Shown here: piece after piece, positions 1 to 8,026 of the stretch
How positions within the stretch are numbered: the stretch's first letter is position 1
Layout: each line of letters begins with the position of its first letter
Source: Leeuwenhoekiella sp.
GTDB lineage: Bacteria > Bacteroidota > Bacteroidia > Flavobacteriales > Flavobacteriaceae
Length of the DNA stretch: 35,514 nt
Reading direction: 5' to 3'
Assembly: GCA_011050015.1 (NCBI GenBank)
Contig: DRGP01000164.1
Location: forward strand, 1 to 35,514
The notes under the pieces: model-generated
Seen by the model: the letters and a program-made list of their open reading frames with translations, nothing else
What the model was told of the DNA's origin: nothing
Database searches by the model: none
Program-made: the position numbers and the translations under genes

Positions 1-107
1 AATGGATTGAAACTTGGTACAACAGAAGAAGAATGCACTCCACCTTGGGGTATAAAACTATAGAGGAATTTGAAATAGAAATGTATAATCAAAATGTAGC
101 AGCATGA
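1..107 (+). CDS. IS3-family transposase (OrfB) C-terminal fragment, runs off left edge
   Basis: Frame 3 reads WIETWYNRRRMHSTLGYKTIEEFEIEMYNQNVAA*, the typical IS3-family OrfB C-terminus (W/Y-N-x-x-R-x-H-S-x-L-G-Y-x-T-P/I-x-E-F). Confidence 0.88.
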   Translation, partial: WIETWYNRRRMHSTLGYKTIEEFEIEMYNQNVAA

Positions 108-118
108 CCCTTATCTAA

Positions 119-1261
119 TTGTCCACTTTTTTGTTGCAAGTCCATAATACAGACATTAAAATAATTGAAAACACAGAAACGACATATGTACAGATAGAGC
201 CAAAACTAAGACTGTACGCTATCACAGGTCAATGTACACAGCCAGGGGCAGATTACATTTGGATAGGGTCAAATATGCAGTACAGAAACAATCGCGATCT
301 GGGTGTGGGAGGTTTCTTCGTCGAAATCAGCGACGAGCCACTGGTGGGCGGTAATCTCAGCACAAGGCTATCGGACATTCAGAAACTCAACAATCAGGTG
401 CAGCAGATCACCGAAGACTTGAACCTTGACCCAACGATAGGCTACGCACTTGATGAAGTTGAAATAGGCACCGCGGAAGTACCCGCGTATATTGTTCGAC
501 CCGATGACTATAACAGTAAGGGGAAAGCTTCTTACCTGCTCATACACATACATGGCAACGGTCAGAACCGTACCAATAATGGCGGCCCCGCGTTCAAACA
601 GTTCTGTAGGGACAATAACATTATGCTTGCCACAATCAACGGGCAGGATCAGAGCAACCCGCCCTTCACTACGACGGCAAGCGGCTGGGGAAATCAAGAG
701 CACTACACACGCTATTTGCGCCTGTACAAATATTGCCAGGACACCTATAATCTGACCGACGAAGTGATATTGACCAGTGGCAGCATGGGCGGTCTGGTTG
801 CCGGTCATTTTGCATATACAAAACCGTTTCCCATAGCATTATGGGTCAATTTTGGGGGGGTACCAAGTTTGTCCAAAATGTTTGAGATTGAGAGTCGCCG
901 CCCCGCCATAAGGAACAGTTACGGCATGGCAGAGGACGGCAGCGATGACGCGAACGTGGCCGATTTCATTCTCGGCTATGACTGGTACGCGATGGGCATG
1001 TTGGACATTGCCGGAACGCCGCACAAGGTAGGTTTTCCACGGGTGTACACCTATGCGGGGCTTTCAGATGGCATCGTTCAATATCAGTTTGGGGGCACAG
1101 GGGAAAATGGTGAAGCCGTGTATCAGCGCTATGTGGCCGCCCTCCAGGCAGCCGGTGGTTTCGCTACCTATACGAGCCGTGCCGATGTGGGGCATGCGGC
1201 CGACGAGCTTATGGACGACGCCGTGAACGACGGAATACTAAGGAAAGAACTAGGAATATAA
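119..1261 (+). CDS. Phage tail-associated alpha/beta hydrolase/esterase, 5' end replaced by IS sequence
   Basis: Hydrolase domain with HIHGNGQN and nucleophile elbow TSGSMGG, preceded by a phage-like N-terminal region. The first ~9 codons of the called ORF lie in the IS terminus, so the native start is lost. Confidence 0.65.
   Translation: MSTFLLQVHNTDIKIIENTETTYVQIEPKLRLYAITGQCTQPGADYIWIGSNMQYRNNRDLGVGGFFVEISDEPLVGGNLSTRLSDIQKLNNQVQQITEDLNLDPTIGYALDEVEIGTAEVPAYIVRPDDYNSKGKASYLLIHIHGNGQNRTNNGGPAFKQFCRDNNIMLATINGQDQSNPPFTTTASGWGNQEHYTRYLRLYKYCQDTYNLTDEVILTSGSMGGLVAGHFAYTKPFPIALWVNFGGVPSLSKMFEIESRRPAIRNSYGMAEDGSDDANVADFILGYDWYAMGMLDIAGTPHKVGFPRVYTYAGLSDGIVQYQFGGTGENGEAVYQRYVAALQAAGGFATYTSRADVGHAADELMDDAVNDGILRKELGI
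120..144 (+). mobile_element. Right terminal inverted repeat of the IS3-family element (tgtccacttttttgttgcaagtcca)
   Basis: Lies 12 bp after the transposase stop; reverse complement TGGACTTGCAACAAAAAAGTGGACA starts with TG as expected for an IS3-family terminus. The left copy is outside the window. Confidence 0.65.
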
Positions 1262-1274
1262 TAAATAAATAAAC

Positions 1275-3038
1275 ATGAAAAAGATAATCACACTTTTAAT
1301 TGCGCTGACCCTGCTAAGCTGCGGCAATCCCACCCCTAACCCCTCCCGAGGGGATGGGGATAAAACCATAGACACGGTGATCCCGCCACCACCCAAACCC
1401 GTGGACAGCGTACCGGTAGTAGACACCATACCACCGCCACCGCCACCGGTCGTAGAAGATACCATAATACCTCAAAAGCCTGTTTATGCGATCTACACGC
1501 TAGATGCGGATGCCTACGGGATCATTCAGGGCAAGGTGACAGATGCGCAGGCACTGGCCAATCGTTACGCTCTGGAGGAAGCTATACAGGACGCTGCCGA
1601 AAAACAGGTGGATACCTTTAAAATCGGTGTTTTTGATGGTTATTTTGATGTTTCTACGGTTACCAGCCAGACGAATAAGAACTTCTACCCGTGGGTTGAA
1701 GGGATCAACATCCCCAGTGATTTTAACCTGGTAATGAGCGATAGTACCTACTTAAGGGTGCAACCAAATAATTCGCCACGGTACTCACTCTTCTCCCTAT
1801 ACTTTTCTGATAACACCTATATAGAAGGTGGACACCTTATAGGGGAGCGCGAGTTTCACACGTGGAGCGGTTCTGGAAGTGACGAATGGGGGCACCTGAT
1901 TGATATCAACAGCTCGCAAAACGTAACTATTAACGGCGTAGAAGCCAAGCGCGGCAACGGTGATGGTTTGGTGGTGCATAGCCGGGAATTTAGCTTTAAG
2001 GAGAATTACGTACCCGCCAAAAATGTGCTTATCATTAACTGCAAAATCATTGAAAACCGCCGCCAAGGTATAAGCATTACCGATGGTCAAGATATAATCG
2101 TTGAGGATAATTATTTTGAAGGTACGGGTACGACAGTTGGTAATTCCGAAGGTACGAATCCGCGCTTTGACATAGATATTGAACCTTACCGAGAGCGAAG
2201 CAAAGAAACCGGGGAGATCATTTGGTATGAATGGGTAGAAAACGTAACCCTTCGCGGAAATAAATCTATAGGCTCCGACAAAGGCTCGTTTATCGTTGCC
2301 GGTGGGAAAAACATACTTATCGAAAATAACCACGTAGCACAAGGCATGGGGAATAAAGCGAGTGAAGGCGTTGTAATAAGGAATAATGTTTGTGAAAATT
2401 ATGACGAAAACTATACCATTCTGCCCGGTATTTTTGCAGGCGACGGAACAGAAGTGTATGGCAACACAATTAACGGGTTTAGTCATTCAGTACATCTAAG
2501 CGGTGAAAATGTGGAATTTCACGATAATGAAGCCAGGGATTTCAGAAGTGCCGGCCTGTACCACCGGTATAATTTGAAAAACTCTAGGATAGAAAACAAT
2601 ACATTCATTAGCAATTCGCCAAAAGCCTATGCAATGTTCTTGCACCTGGCAACCATTGAAAATACAGAAATAATAAATAACACTTTTGAATCGGTTCGCA
2701 GCGCACTTAAGACCGTTTCTGTGAACGAGGGCAACGATTATACGTTTATGATTGAGGATAACGAATTTAAAAGCCGCGATAGGAATACGGTATTCAAAAG
2801 TTCAGGGATCAAATTTGTAGGCAACCATTTTAATAATCAACTCGAGTTCAAGGAATCTACAGATATTGAAGTTGAACAAAACACCATTGAATCCACAACA
2901 GACGCTATCGTCTTCAAAGAGGACGTGGGTACAATTTCTATTATAGGAAACAAGTTGATTACAGGTGGCAAGTGTACCGAAGCAAAATTCGATCCCGCTA
3001 ATCTAATCGAGCACTCCAATGAATGTATTTATCAATAA
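1275..3038 (+). CDS. Prophage-encoded lipoprotein with proline-rich linker and right-handed parallel beta-helix (pectate-lyase-like) domain
   Basis: SPII signal MKKIITLLIALTLLSC-G, then a Pro-rich linker (PPPPKP, PPPPPP), then repeated beta-helix rungs (VTINGVEAKRGNGDG, NVLIINCKIIENRRQG, NILIENNHVAQG). Confidence 0.75.
   Translation: MKKIITLLIALTLLSCGNPTPNPSRGDGDKTIDTVIPPPPKPVDSVPVVDTIPPPPPPVVEDTIIPQKPVYAIYTLDADAYGIIQGKVTDAQALANRYALEEAIQDAAEKQVDTFKIGVFDGYFDVSTVTSQTNKNFYPWVEGINIPSDFNLVMSDSTYLRVQPNNSPRYSLFSLYFSDNTYIEGGHLIGEREFHTWSGSGSDEWGHLIDINSSQNVTINGVEAKRGNGDGLVVHSREFSFKENYVPAKNVLIINCKIIENRRQGISITDGQDIIVEDNYFEGTGTTVGNSEGTNPRFDIDIEPYRERSKETGEIIWYEWVENVTLRGNKSIGSDKGSFIVAGGKNILIENNHVAQGMGNKASEGVVIRNNVCENYDENYTILPGIFAGDGTEVYGNTINGFSHSVHLSGENVEFHDNEARDFRSAGLYHRYNLKNSRIENNTFISNSPKAYAMFLHLATIENTEIINNTFESVRSALKTVSVNEGNDYTFMIEDNEFKSRDRNTVFKSSGIKFVGNHFNNQLEFKESTDIEVEQNTIESTTDAIVFKEDVGTISIIGNKLITGGKCTEAKFDPANLIEHSNECIYQ
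1328..1361. repeat. Palindromic C/G-rich repeat (cccctaacccctcccgaggggatgggg type) embedded in the lipoprotein CDS
   Basis: Sequence tcccacccctaacccctcccgaggggatgggga; same general type as the intergenic palindromes at 3471-3530, 22311-22346 and 31549-31577. Confidence 0.6.
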
Positions 3039-3068
3039 TCATCAATCAATAATCAAAATCGAACAATT

Positions 3069-3470
3069 ATGAAAAAGTTAATGTTAGTAATAGTGGCCCT
3101 GCTTATGGGCAGTAGTGTTTTTGCCCAGGCGCTGTCTCCGGAGATCAACTGGATGGAAATGTTTATTTGGGCCGGTGGCGGTTTGCTTTCCATAGAGAAA
3201 GTGGCGCAGGGGGTTTTACTCATCACACAGGCGCTTAAAAAGCTCACAGGATCTAACGGCACGATTACCTGGGTTATTTCCATCGGGGTCGGCCAGGCTA
3301 TTGCTGTGGTGGGAAAATTGCTATTGTCTGGTATCTTTCTGGATGTGCCATGGGTGGCCGCTCTGGTGCTAGGATTTGCGGGAACGCTGCTGGCCAATGA
3401 AGTATTTACCGTGGAAGAGATCAAAGACTTGTTGAAGCGGAAATTACCGCGTGACGATCAATCAGCATAA
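3069..3470 (+). CDS. Small membrane protein with signal peptide and about 3 TM segments; candidate phage holin
   Basis: Signal peptide MKKLMLVIVALLMGSSVFAQ plus hydrophobic segments, 133 aa, within the late phage module. Confidence 0.45.
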   Translation: MKKLMLVIVALLMGSSVFAQALSPEINWMEMFIWAGGGLLSIEKVAQGVLLITQALKKLTGSNGTITWVISIGVGQAIAVVGKLLLSGIFLDVPWVAALVLGFAGTLLANEVFTVEEIKDLLKRKLPRDDQSA

Positions 3471-3530
3471 ACCACCCCTAGCCCCTTGCCCTCCTCTCCG
3501 TTCCTTCGACGGAGGCAGGAAAGGGAGAGA
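3471..3530. repeat. Intergenic palindromic repeat cluster
   Basis: cacccctagccccttgccctcctctccgttccttcgacggaggcaggaaagggagag; contains inverted arms ctccgt...acggag. Confidence 0.5.
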
Positions 3531-3548
3531 AAAATTTAAAAAACAATT

Positions 3549-6323
3549 ATGACTATTACCGTTTACCGCGCTGCTGACGTACAAGTCTCCCAGTTTGAAA
3601 TAGATGAAGAAACTGTGTTTACCGAGAAGTTTATGGGTGAGCATAAGATTGTCGCGCCATTTATCGCAATTTCTGTGCTGCCTATTCAGATTGGGGATTA
3701 CATCGTGCATGGCGCGGAACGGTTCTATGTCAATGCACCCCCAGGCGTGCAGAAAATCAATAATTTCACCTATGCATACAACATTACTTTTGAGGGCGAA
3801 CGCTACGCCCTGTACAATAAGCTGCTCTTAGATGAAGGCGCAGCAGATTTCAGTTATCATGGGAGCCCGGAGGATCACTTGCTTTTGCTCCTGGAAAATA
3901 TCAACAGCACGCAAGGCGGCTGGACGATCACGGAGGTGGCCGACCTGCCCGCCAAAACATTGACCTACAACGCAGACAGCTGCCGTACCGCACTCACAAA
4001 GATCGCTGAACAGTTTGACCTGGAGTTCCGTATTGCCGGGCGGGCAATTACGATGGTGCGTAGTGTGGGTGTAGAAACAATCATGAGTTTCAGTTATGGC
4101 CGGGGTGCAGGCTTATACAGCCTTACCCGCGATGCTATTGAGGAAAAGAACCTGGTAACGCGGGTATACGGTTTTGGGGGACGTAAGAACCTGAGCTATG
4201 ATTATAGGAATGGTGCGAAGCGTTTGACTTTTGAGGAACGATATATTGATATCAATACAGATATTTATGGTATCAGAGAAGGTGTCGTAACCTTTGATGA
4301 TATCTTTCCGCAGCGCACCGGAACGGTTACAGGGATCAATCCCGAAGACCGGTTTCAGTTTGAAGATGGCGCGATGGAATTTGACCTTAACGAATATCTA
4401 CTGGAAGGTACCGTGGCCAAGGTAGTGTTCAAGACAGGGGCACTGGCCGGTTATGAATTTGAGATTGAACGCTATCGCGATGATGCAAAAGTGTTCAACT
4501 TTCTGGAATTTGCCGAAGAGGATGATTATGTGCTCCCCAATGACCTGAACTTTCCAGAAGTGGGAGATGAATATACACTTGTGGATGTCGGGATGCCTGA
4601 GATCTACACTATAGAAGCAGAGCAGGATGTTAAAGATGGCACTCAAGAATATGCTGAAGAAAATGGCGTACCACGGGTGACGTATGATCTTGATATGGAT
4701 GAAAAGTATGTGCGGGAGACCGGAGCATATGTAGAAGTTGGTTTTATAGTGCGAATTGAGGATACGAATCTCGCAATAGATAACCGTATACGCGTGGCCG
4801 AAGTGAACTATCCGCTGGTGAACCCCGATAAGCGCAAAGCTAAGATTGCCGATACGATCCCTTATACCATCGTGGAGCGCACGATTGCCGATACCATAGA
4901 CAATAAGACCGAAGTGGTGAATGTAGACCGCAGGCGCATTGAACTGGCCAGGCGCAGTGCAAAGCGGTTCCGTGATCTTCAAGGATTGTTGTTTGATGCT
5001 GATGGGTATTTTGATGGCAGCAGGATCAAACCCAATAGTATTGAGACGCTTATGCTTACCGTGGGGGCGAAGTCCCAGAACTTTGGACTTATCGGTGTTA
5101 GCATTGAAGCCAATGCCGGGGGCGATGTGAACGCGATGAACATCAGCGCGGGGCAGCTCGCTCACTACGAGATCGAGATTGAAGGGCTGGGTTACGTGTG
5201 GGACGTGGATGGCGCGATCTTTACCGGCTTGGATCCTGAAAAACCCTACTATGTATATGCAAAATGTGCCAGCACGAGCCTCACGGGCGTGTGGGAGATC
5301 AGCGAAACCCCCAGGCGCACGACTGATGAAGTGGGCTATTACCTGTTTAACCTGGGCGTGCTCTATGCGGTGAATGAAGGCCGCCGCGACTTTGACTTTA
5401 CCAACGGCATGACCTACATCAACGGGGATACGATCACCACCGGCCGGATCAAGAGTCTGGACGGTCTGAACTTCTTTGATCTGGCGCAGGGGAAGTTCAA
5501 AATAGGCAATGAGGAGAGCAGCCTGGACTATAACGTGACCGAAAAAGGCCAGCTCACGCTGAAAGGTGTTCTGGTAAGCTCTATGATTTTTGCCGAGGAT
5601 GCTGTGATTGAAAATCTACTTGTGCGGAATTTGAAAACAAGGGAGAACGGCCGCAGGATTGAGATTACGGAGGCGGGAAATAATTTAATGATGTATGATG
5701 AGGATGGAAATGAGGTGCTGCGCATTGATGATGATATTGAATCTAGTGGTGAACCGCCATACAATGCTATAGGAGGTATCCGCACAAGAAACCCTATCAA
5801 TGACAGGCAGGCGCGAATGACAGCCCGTGGGTACTATGCGGATGGTGCCGGTGTACGCACAAATTATGGTCTTACTTCAGTTGCTGGACGTTTGCTTGAA
5901 AACCAGTATTTGCCTGGTGCCGGTGTGATAGGCACAAATGAGAGCGGAAACGATATTAACTACGGTGTTCGGGCTGTTGGTGGCATGCATGTGGCTGGTG
6001 GCGGCCGCGGGCTACATGTGGAGAATGCGGTTCATTATAACGTCAGGAGTGTTACCACAAGCACGAGCGTAAGAAAAGACGATTACACATTGAGCTGTTA
6101 TAACCAGGTCAATATCGCCGTACTGCTCCCGCCAGACCCTTATAAGGGAAGAATGGTGCTGATACGGAGAAATAACTCATCCAGGATAAGCGCGCAAGGG
6201 AATGGTAATCAGATCCTGCGCCAAGGGTTAAGTAATGAAGTGGATGTAGGTGACGGTGCCGGAGATTGCGGCTTATTTGTTTTTGATGGAAGCTACTGGT
6301 TGTACAACGTCTGGTTTAGATAA
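3549..6323 (+). CDS. Large phage tail protein (tail-associated/endopeptidase-tail-like) with C-terminal receptor/fibre-type region
   Basis: 924 aa; N-terminus resembles phage tail structural proteins, Gly/Asp-rich repetitive C-terminus; sits among other phage late genes. Confidence 0.7.
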   Translation: MTITVYRAADVQVSQFEIDEETVFTEKFMGEHKIVAPFIAISVLPIQIGDYIVHGAERFYVNAPPGVQKINNFTYAYNITFEGERYALYNKLLLDEGAADFSYHGSPEDHLLLLLENINSTQGGWTITEVADLPAKTLTYNADSCRTALTKIAEQFDLEFRIAGRAITMVRSVGVETIMSFSYGRGAGLYSLTRDAIEEKNLVTRVYGFGGRKNLSYDYRNGAKRLTFEERYIDINTDIYGIREGVVTFDDIFPQRTGTVTGINPEDRFQFEDGAMEFDLNEYLLEGTVAKVVFKTGALAGYEFEIERYRDDAKVFNFLEFAEEDDYVLPNDLNFPEVGDEYTLVDVGMPEIYTIEAEQDVKDGTQEYAEENGVPRVTYDLDMDEKYVRETGAYVEVGFIVRIEDTNLAIDNRIRVAEVNYPLVNPDKRKAKIADTIPYTIVERTIADTIDNKTEVVNVDRRRIELARRSAKRFRDLQGLLFDADGYFDGSRIKPNSIETLMLTVGAKSQNFGLIGVSIEANAGGDVNAMNISAGQLAHYEIEIEGLGYVWDVDGAIFTGLDPEKPYYVYAKCASTSLTGVWEISETPRRTTDEVGYYLFNLGVLYAVNEGRRDFDFTNGMTYINGDTITTGRIKSLDGLNFFDLAQGKFKIGNEESSLDYNVTEKGQLTLKGVLVSSMIFAEDAVIENLLVRNLKTRENGRRIEITEAGNNLMMYDEDGNEVLRIDDDIESSGEPPYNAIGGIRTRNPINDRQARMTARGYYADGAGVRTNYGLTSVAGRLLENQYLPGAGVIGTNESGNDINYGVRAVGGMHVAGGGRGLHVENAVHYNVRSVTTSTSVRKDDYTLSCYNQVNIAVLLPPDPYKGRMVLIRRNNSSRISAQGNGNQILRQGLSNEVDVGDGAGDCGLFVFDGSYWLYNVWFR

Positions 6324-6325
6324 AA

Positions 6326-6434
6326 ACCCCCAGCAAGCATTTAAAGATCTCACTCAATTAAATACAAAAATCCACTTGGGACAACTGGGGGCAAGGCCAT
6401 CAGATTCCAAATGGATTTTATTAATTGAGTGAGA
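6326..6434. other. Long imperfect inverted repeat with an interlocking second helix (possible pseudoknotted RNA)
   Basis: Arms 6348-6381 (tctcactcaattaaatacaaaaatccacttggga) and 6406-6434 (tccaaatggattttattaattgagtgaga); CCCCCAG at 6327-6333 is perfectly complementary to CTGGGGG at 6385-6391, which lies in the loop. Confidence 0.55.
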
Positions 6435-6444
6435 CAACAAAGAT

Positions 6445-7272
6445 ATGCTAAAAGACCTAAAAACGCCTATTAGTTACTATGGCGGAAAACAAAATCTCGT
6501 AACTACCATATTACCTTTAATACCAGACCACCGTATCTATACCGAACCCTTTGTGGGAGGTGGTGCCATTTTCTGGTCAAAGCGACCAAGCGATACCGAA
6601 GTCATCAATGACTACAACCGAGAGTTAATCAACTTCTATGAATGTGTGCAAAATGAATTTGTAGAGTTGGAAAAGATGGTGCGCATCAGCCTGCACAGCC
6701 GGTCGCTACACAACGACGCCACTGTGATCTATAACAACCCTCACATGTTTGACAGACTGCGGCGGGCGTGGGCTATCTGGGTGCTGGCCGCGCAGAGCTT
6801 TAGCAGCATGCTTGATGGGTCTTTTGGGTATGACCGGATAGGAACGACTTCAAAGAAAATCCTCAATAAACGCAATGCGTTTACCACGGACATGGCCATA
6901 CGGATGCAGAATGTTCAAGTGGAGTGTACCGATGCCCTGCGCGTGATACGCTCGCGGGATTCAGTTGAGGCCTTTCATTATTGTGACCCGCCCTATTTTA
7001 ACAGCGATTGTGGCCATTACGATGGATATAGTCAGGAAGATTTTGAAAGTCTCTTAGACACGCTTTCAGGCATTCAGGGTAAGTTCTTGATGAGTAGCTA
7101 TCCCAGTGGTGTATTAGAGCGCTATAGTCAAAAGCATGGCTGGTACACGCGAACACTCGAACAAAGCGTGAGTGTGGCCAATGGAACGGGTAAGCCGGGT
7201 AAAAAGAAGATAGAGGTGCTAACGGGCAATTATGATCTGGGGAACCCTAGAGCGGCTTTAAAATTGTTTTAA
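6445..7272 (+). CDS. D12-class DNA N6-adenine methyltransferase (Dam-like), phage-associated
   Basis: ISYYGGKQ, EPFVGGGAIFWSK and DPPYF motifs typical of D12-class N6-adenine MTases. Confidence 0.9.
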   Translation: MLKDLKTPISYYGGKQNLVTTILPLIPDHRIYTEPFVGGGAIFWSKRPSDTEVINDYNRELINFYECVQNEFVELEKMVRISLHSRSLHNDATVIYNNPHMFDRLRRAWAIWVLAAQSFSSMLDGSFGYDRIGTTSKKILNKRNAFTTDMAIRMQNVQVECTDALRVIRSRDSVEAFHYCDPPYFNSDCGHYDGYSQEDFESLLDTLSGIQGKFLMSSYPSGVLERYSQKHGWYTRTLEQSVSVANGTGKPGKKKIEVLTGNYDLGNPRAALKLF

Positions 7273-7283
7273 ACTGCATTTAA

Positions 7284-7323
7284 ATTGTACTTTTCGTTTT
7301 CAGATATTGTACTTTTCGTTTTC
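7284..7323. repeat. Two copies of an 18-bp direct repeat attgtacttttcgttttc, 22-bp period
   Basis: 7284-7301 and 7306-7323 are identical; located between the methylase stop and the tRNA promoter. Confidence 0.85.
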
Positions 7324-7341
7324 GCGATTATAGAATTTAGT

Positions 7342-7349
7342 TATATTTG
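7342..7349 (+). promoter_or_regulatory. Putative Bacteroidetes -7 box (TATATTTG) for the tRNA gene
   Basis: Matches the TAnnTTTG consensus about 20 bp before the tRNA 5' end. Confidence 0.6.
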
Positions 7350-7369
7350 CCCTCTCAAAATAAAAAAAT

Positions 7370-7443
7370 GGGGATGTAGCTCAGTTGGCTAGAGCGCTTG
7401 ACTGGCAGTCAAGAGGTCGTCGGTTCGAGCCCGATCTTCTCCA
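7370..7443 (+). tRNA. tRNA-Ala (anticodon GGC)
   Basis: GGGGATGTAGCTCAGTTGGCTAGAGCGCTTGACTGGCAGTCAAGAGGTCGTCGGTTCGAGCCCGATCTTCTCCA; anticodon arm CTTGA-CTGGCAG-TCAAG, T-arm GTCGG-TTCGAGC-CCGAT. Confidence 0.95.
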
Positions 7444-7448
7444 CAACT
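7431..7448 (+). repeat. Attachment core at the tRNA side (ccgatcttctccacaact)
   Basis: Identical to 12482-12499; overlaps the tRNA 3' end. Confidence 0.9.
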
Positions 7449-7460
7449 AATTAACAGGAA

Positions 7461-7496
7461 CGCCCTATTTGCGGTATATAGCAGATAGGGCGTTTT
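7461..7496 (+). terminator. Rho-independent terminator after the tRNA, within the element
   Basis: cgccctatttgc ggtatata gcagatagggcg ttttt. Confidence 0.8.
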
Positions 7497-7501
7497 TCAT
7501 T

Positions 7502-7521
7502 TTCCCCACATAGTCCCCACA
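7502..7521 (+). promoter_or_regulatory. Putative integrase arm-type site, left copy (ttccccacatagtccccaca)
   Basis: Identical 20-mer at 12322-12341; each copy contains CCCCACA twice, 11 bp apart. Confidence 0.7.
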
Positions 7522-7652
7522 AAAGGTTAACTGCGGTAATTAACACGAATAGTTGAGGTATATTTTAGTTTGTGTATCGTTTTATGGCTCTAGTGATACG
7601 CAAAATGGTTTGTACTTACCCTGTGATATACAAAACACGTCCGCGGAAAATT

Positions 7653-7946
7653 TTAAAAATGCTCAATTAGTTCATTTAGTAATTCAATAGGCAGAAATAA
7701 ATTAGATGAGGTCTCCAGCTCTTTGCCGTTCTCATCTTCAAGAATTGATAAGATCATTCTAGTATGATCCGAAGCGTAGGCCGCATCCGAAATTTTAAAA
7801 CGGTAATTGCTTAATACCTTATCAACATCATTCGCCTGTATGAATGTCAGGCCGTCTATTGATATGCTAAAGAGGTCATGCGATTCCCAAAATTCTAAGT
7901 TTGTGAATTGATTCATAGGTTTAGTTATTGATACCCCCCCCCTCAT
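7653..7946 (-). CDS. Hypothetical small protein; G9 tract right after the start codon
   Basis: 97-aa ORF co-oriented with the element genes; minus strand starts ATGAGGGGGGGGGTA. An alternative start is the internal Met of MNQFTNLEF. Confidence 0.5.
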   Translation of the reverse strand: MRGGVSITKPMNQFTNLEFWESHDLFSISIDGLTFIQANDVDKVLSNYRFKISDAAYASDHTRMILSILEDENGKELETSSNLFLPIELLNELIEHF

Positions 7947-8026
7947 TTTTTTTCAGTGAATAAAATCATTGCTAAGGGGCGTTGTACGCGTTATTGCTTT
8001 GCTAGTGATTTTACCCCCTATCCCTA

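Noticed and set aside
1797-2486. Long minus-strand ORF (229 aa) opposite the beta-helix gene
   Set aside because: Antisense to a convincing CDS, no recognisable domain; same for 4398-5165, 18271-18981, 28146-28751 and other shadow ORFs.
6326-6434. Retron msr/msd RNA
   Set aside because: No reverse transcriptase gene nearby; the downstream gene is an adenine methylase.
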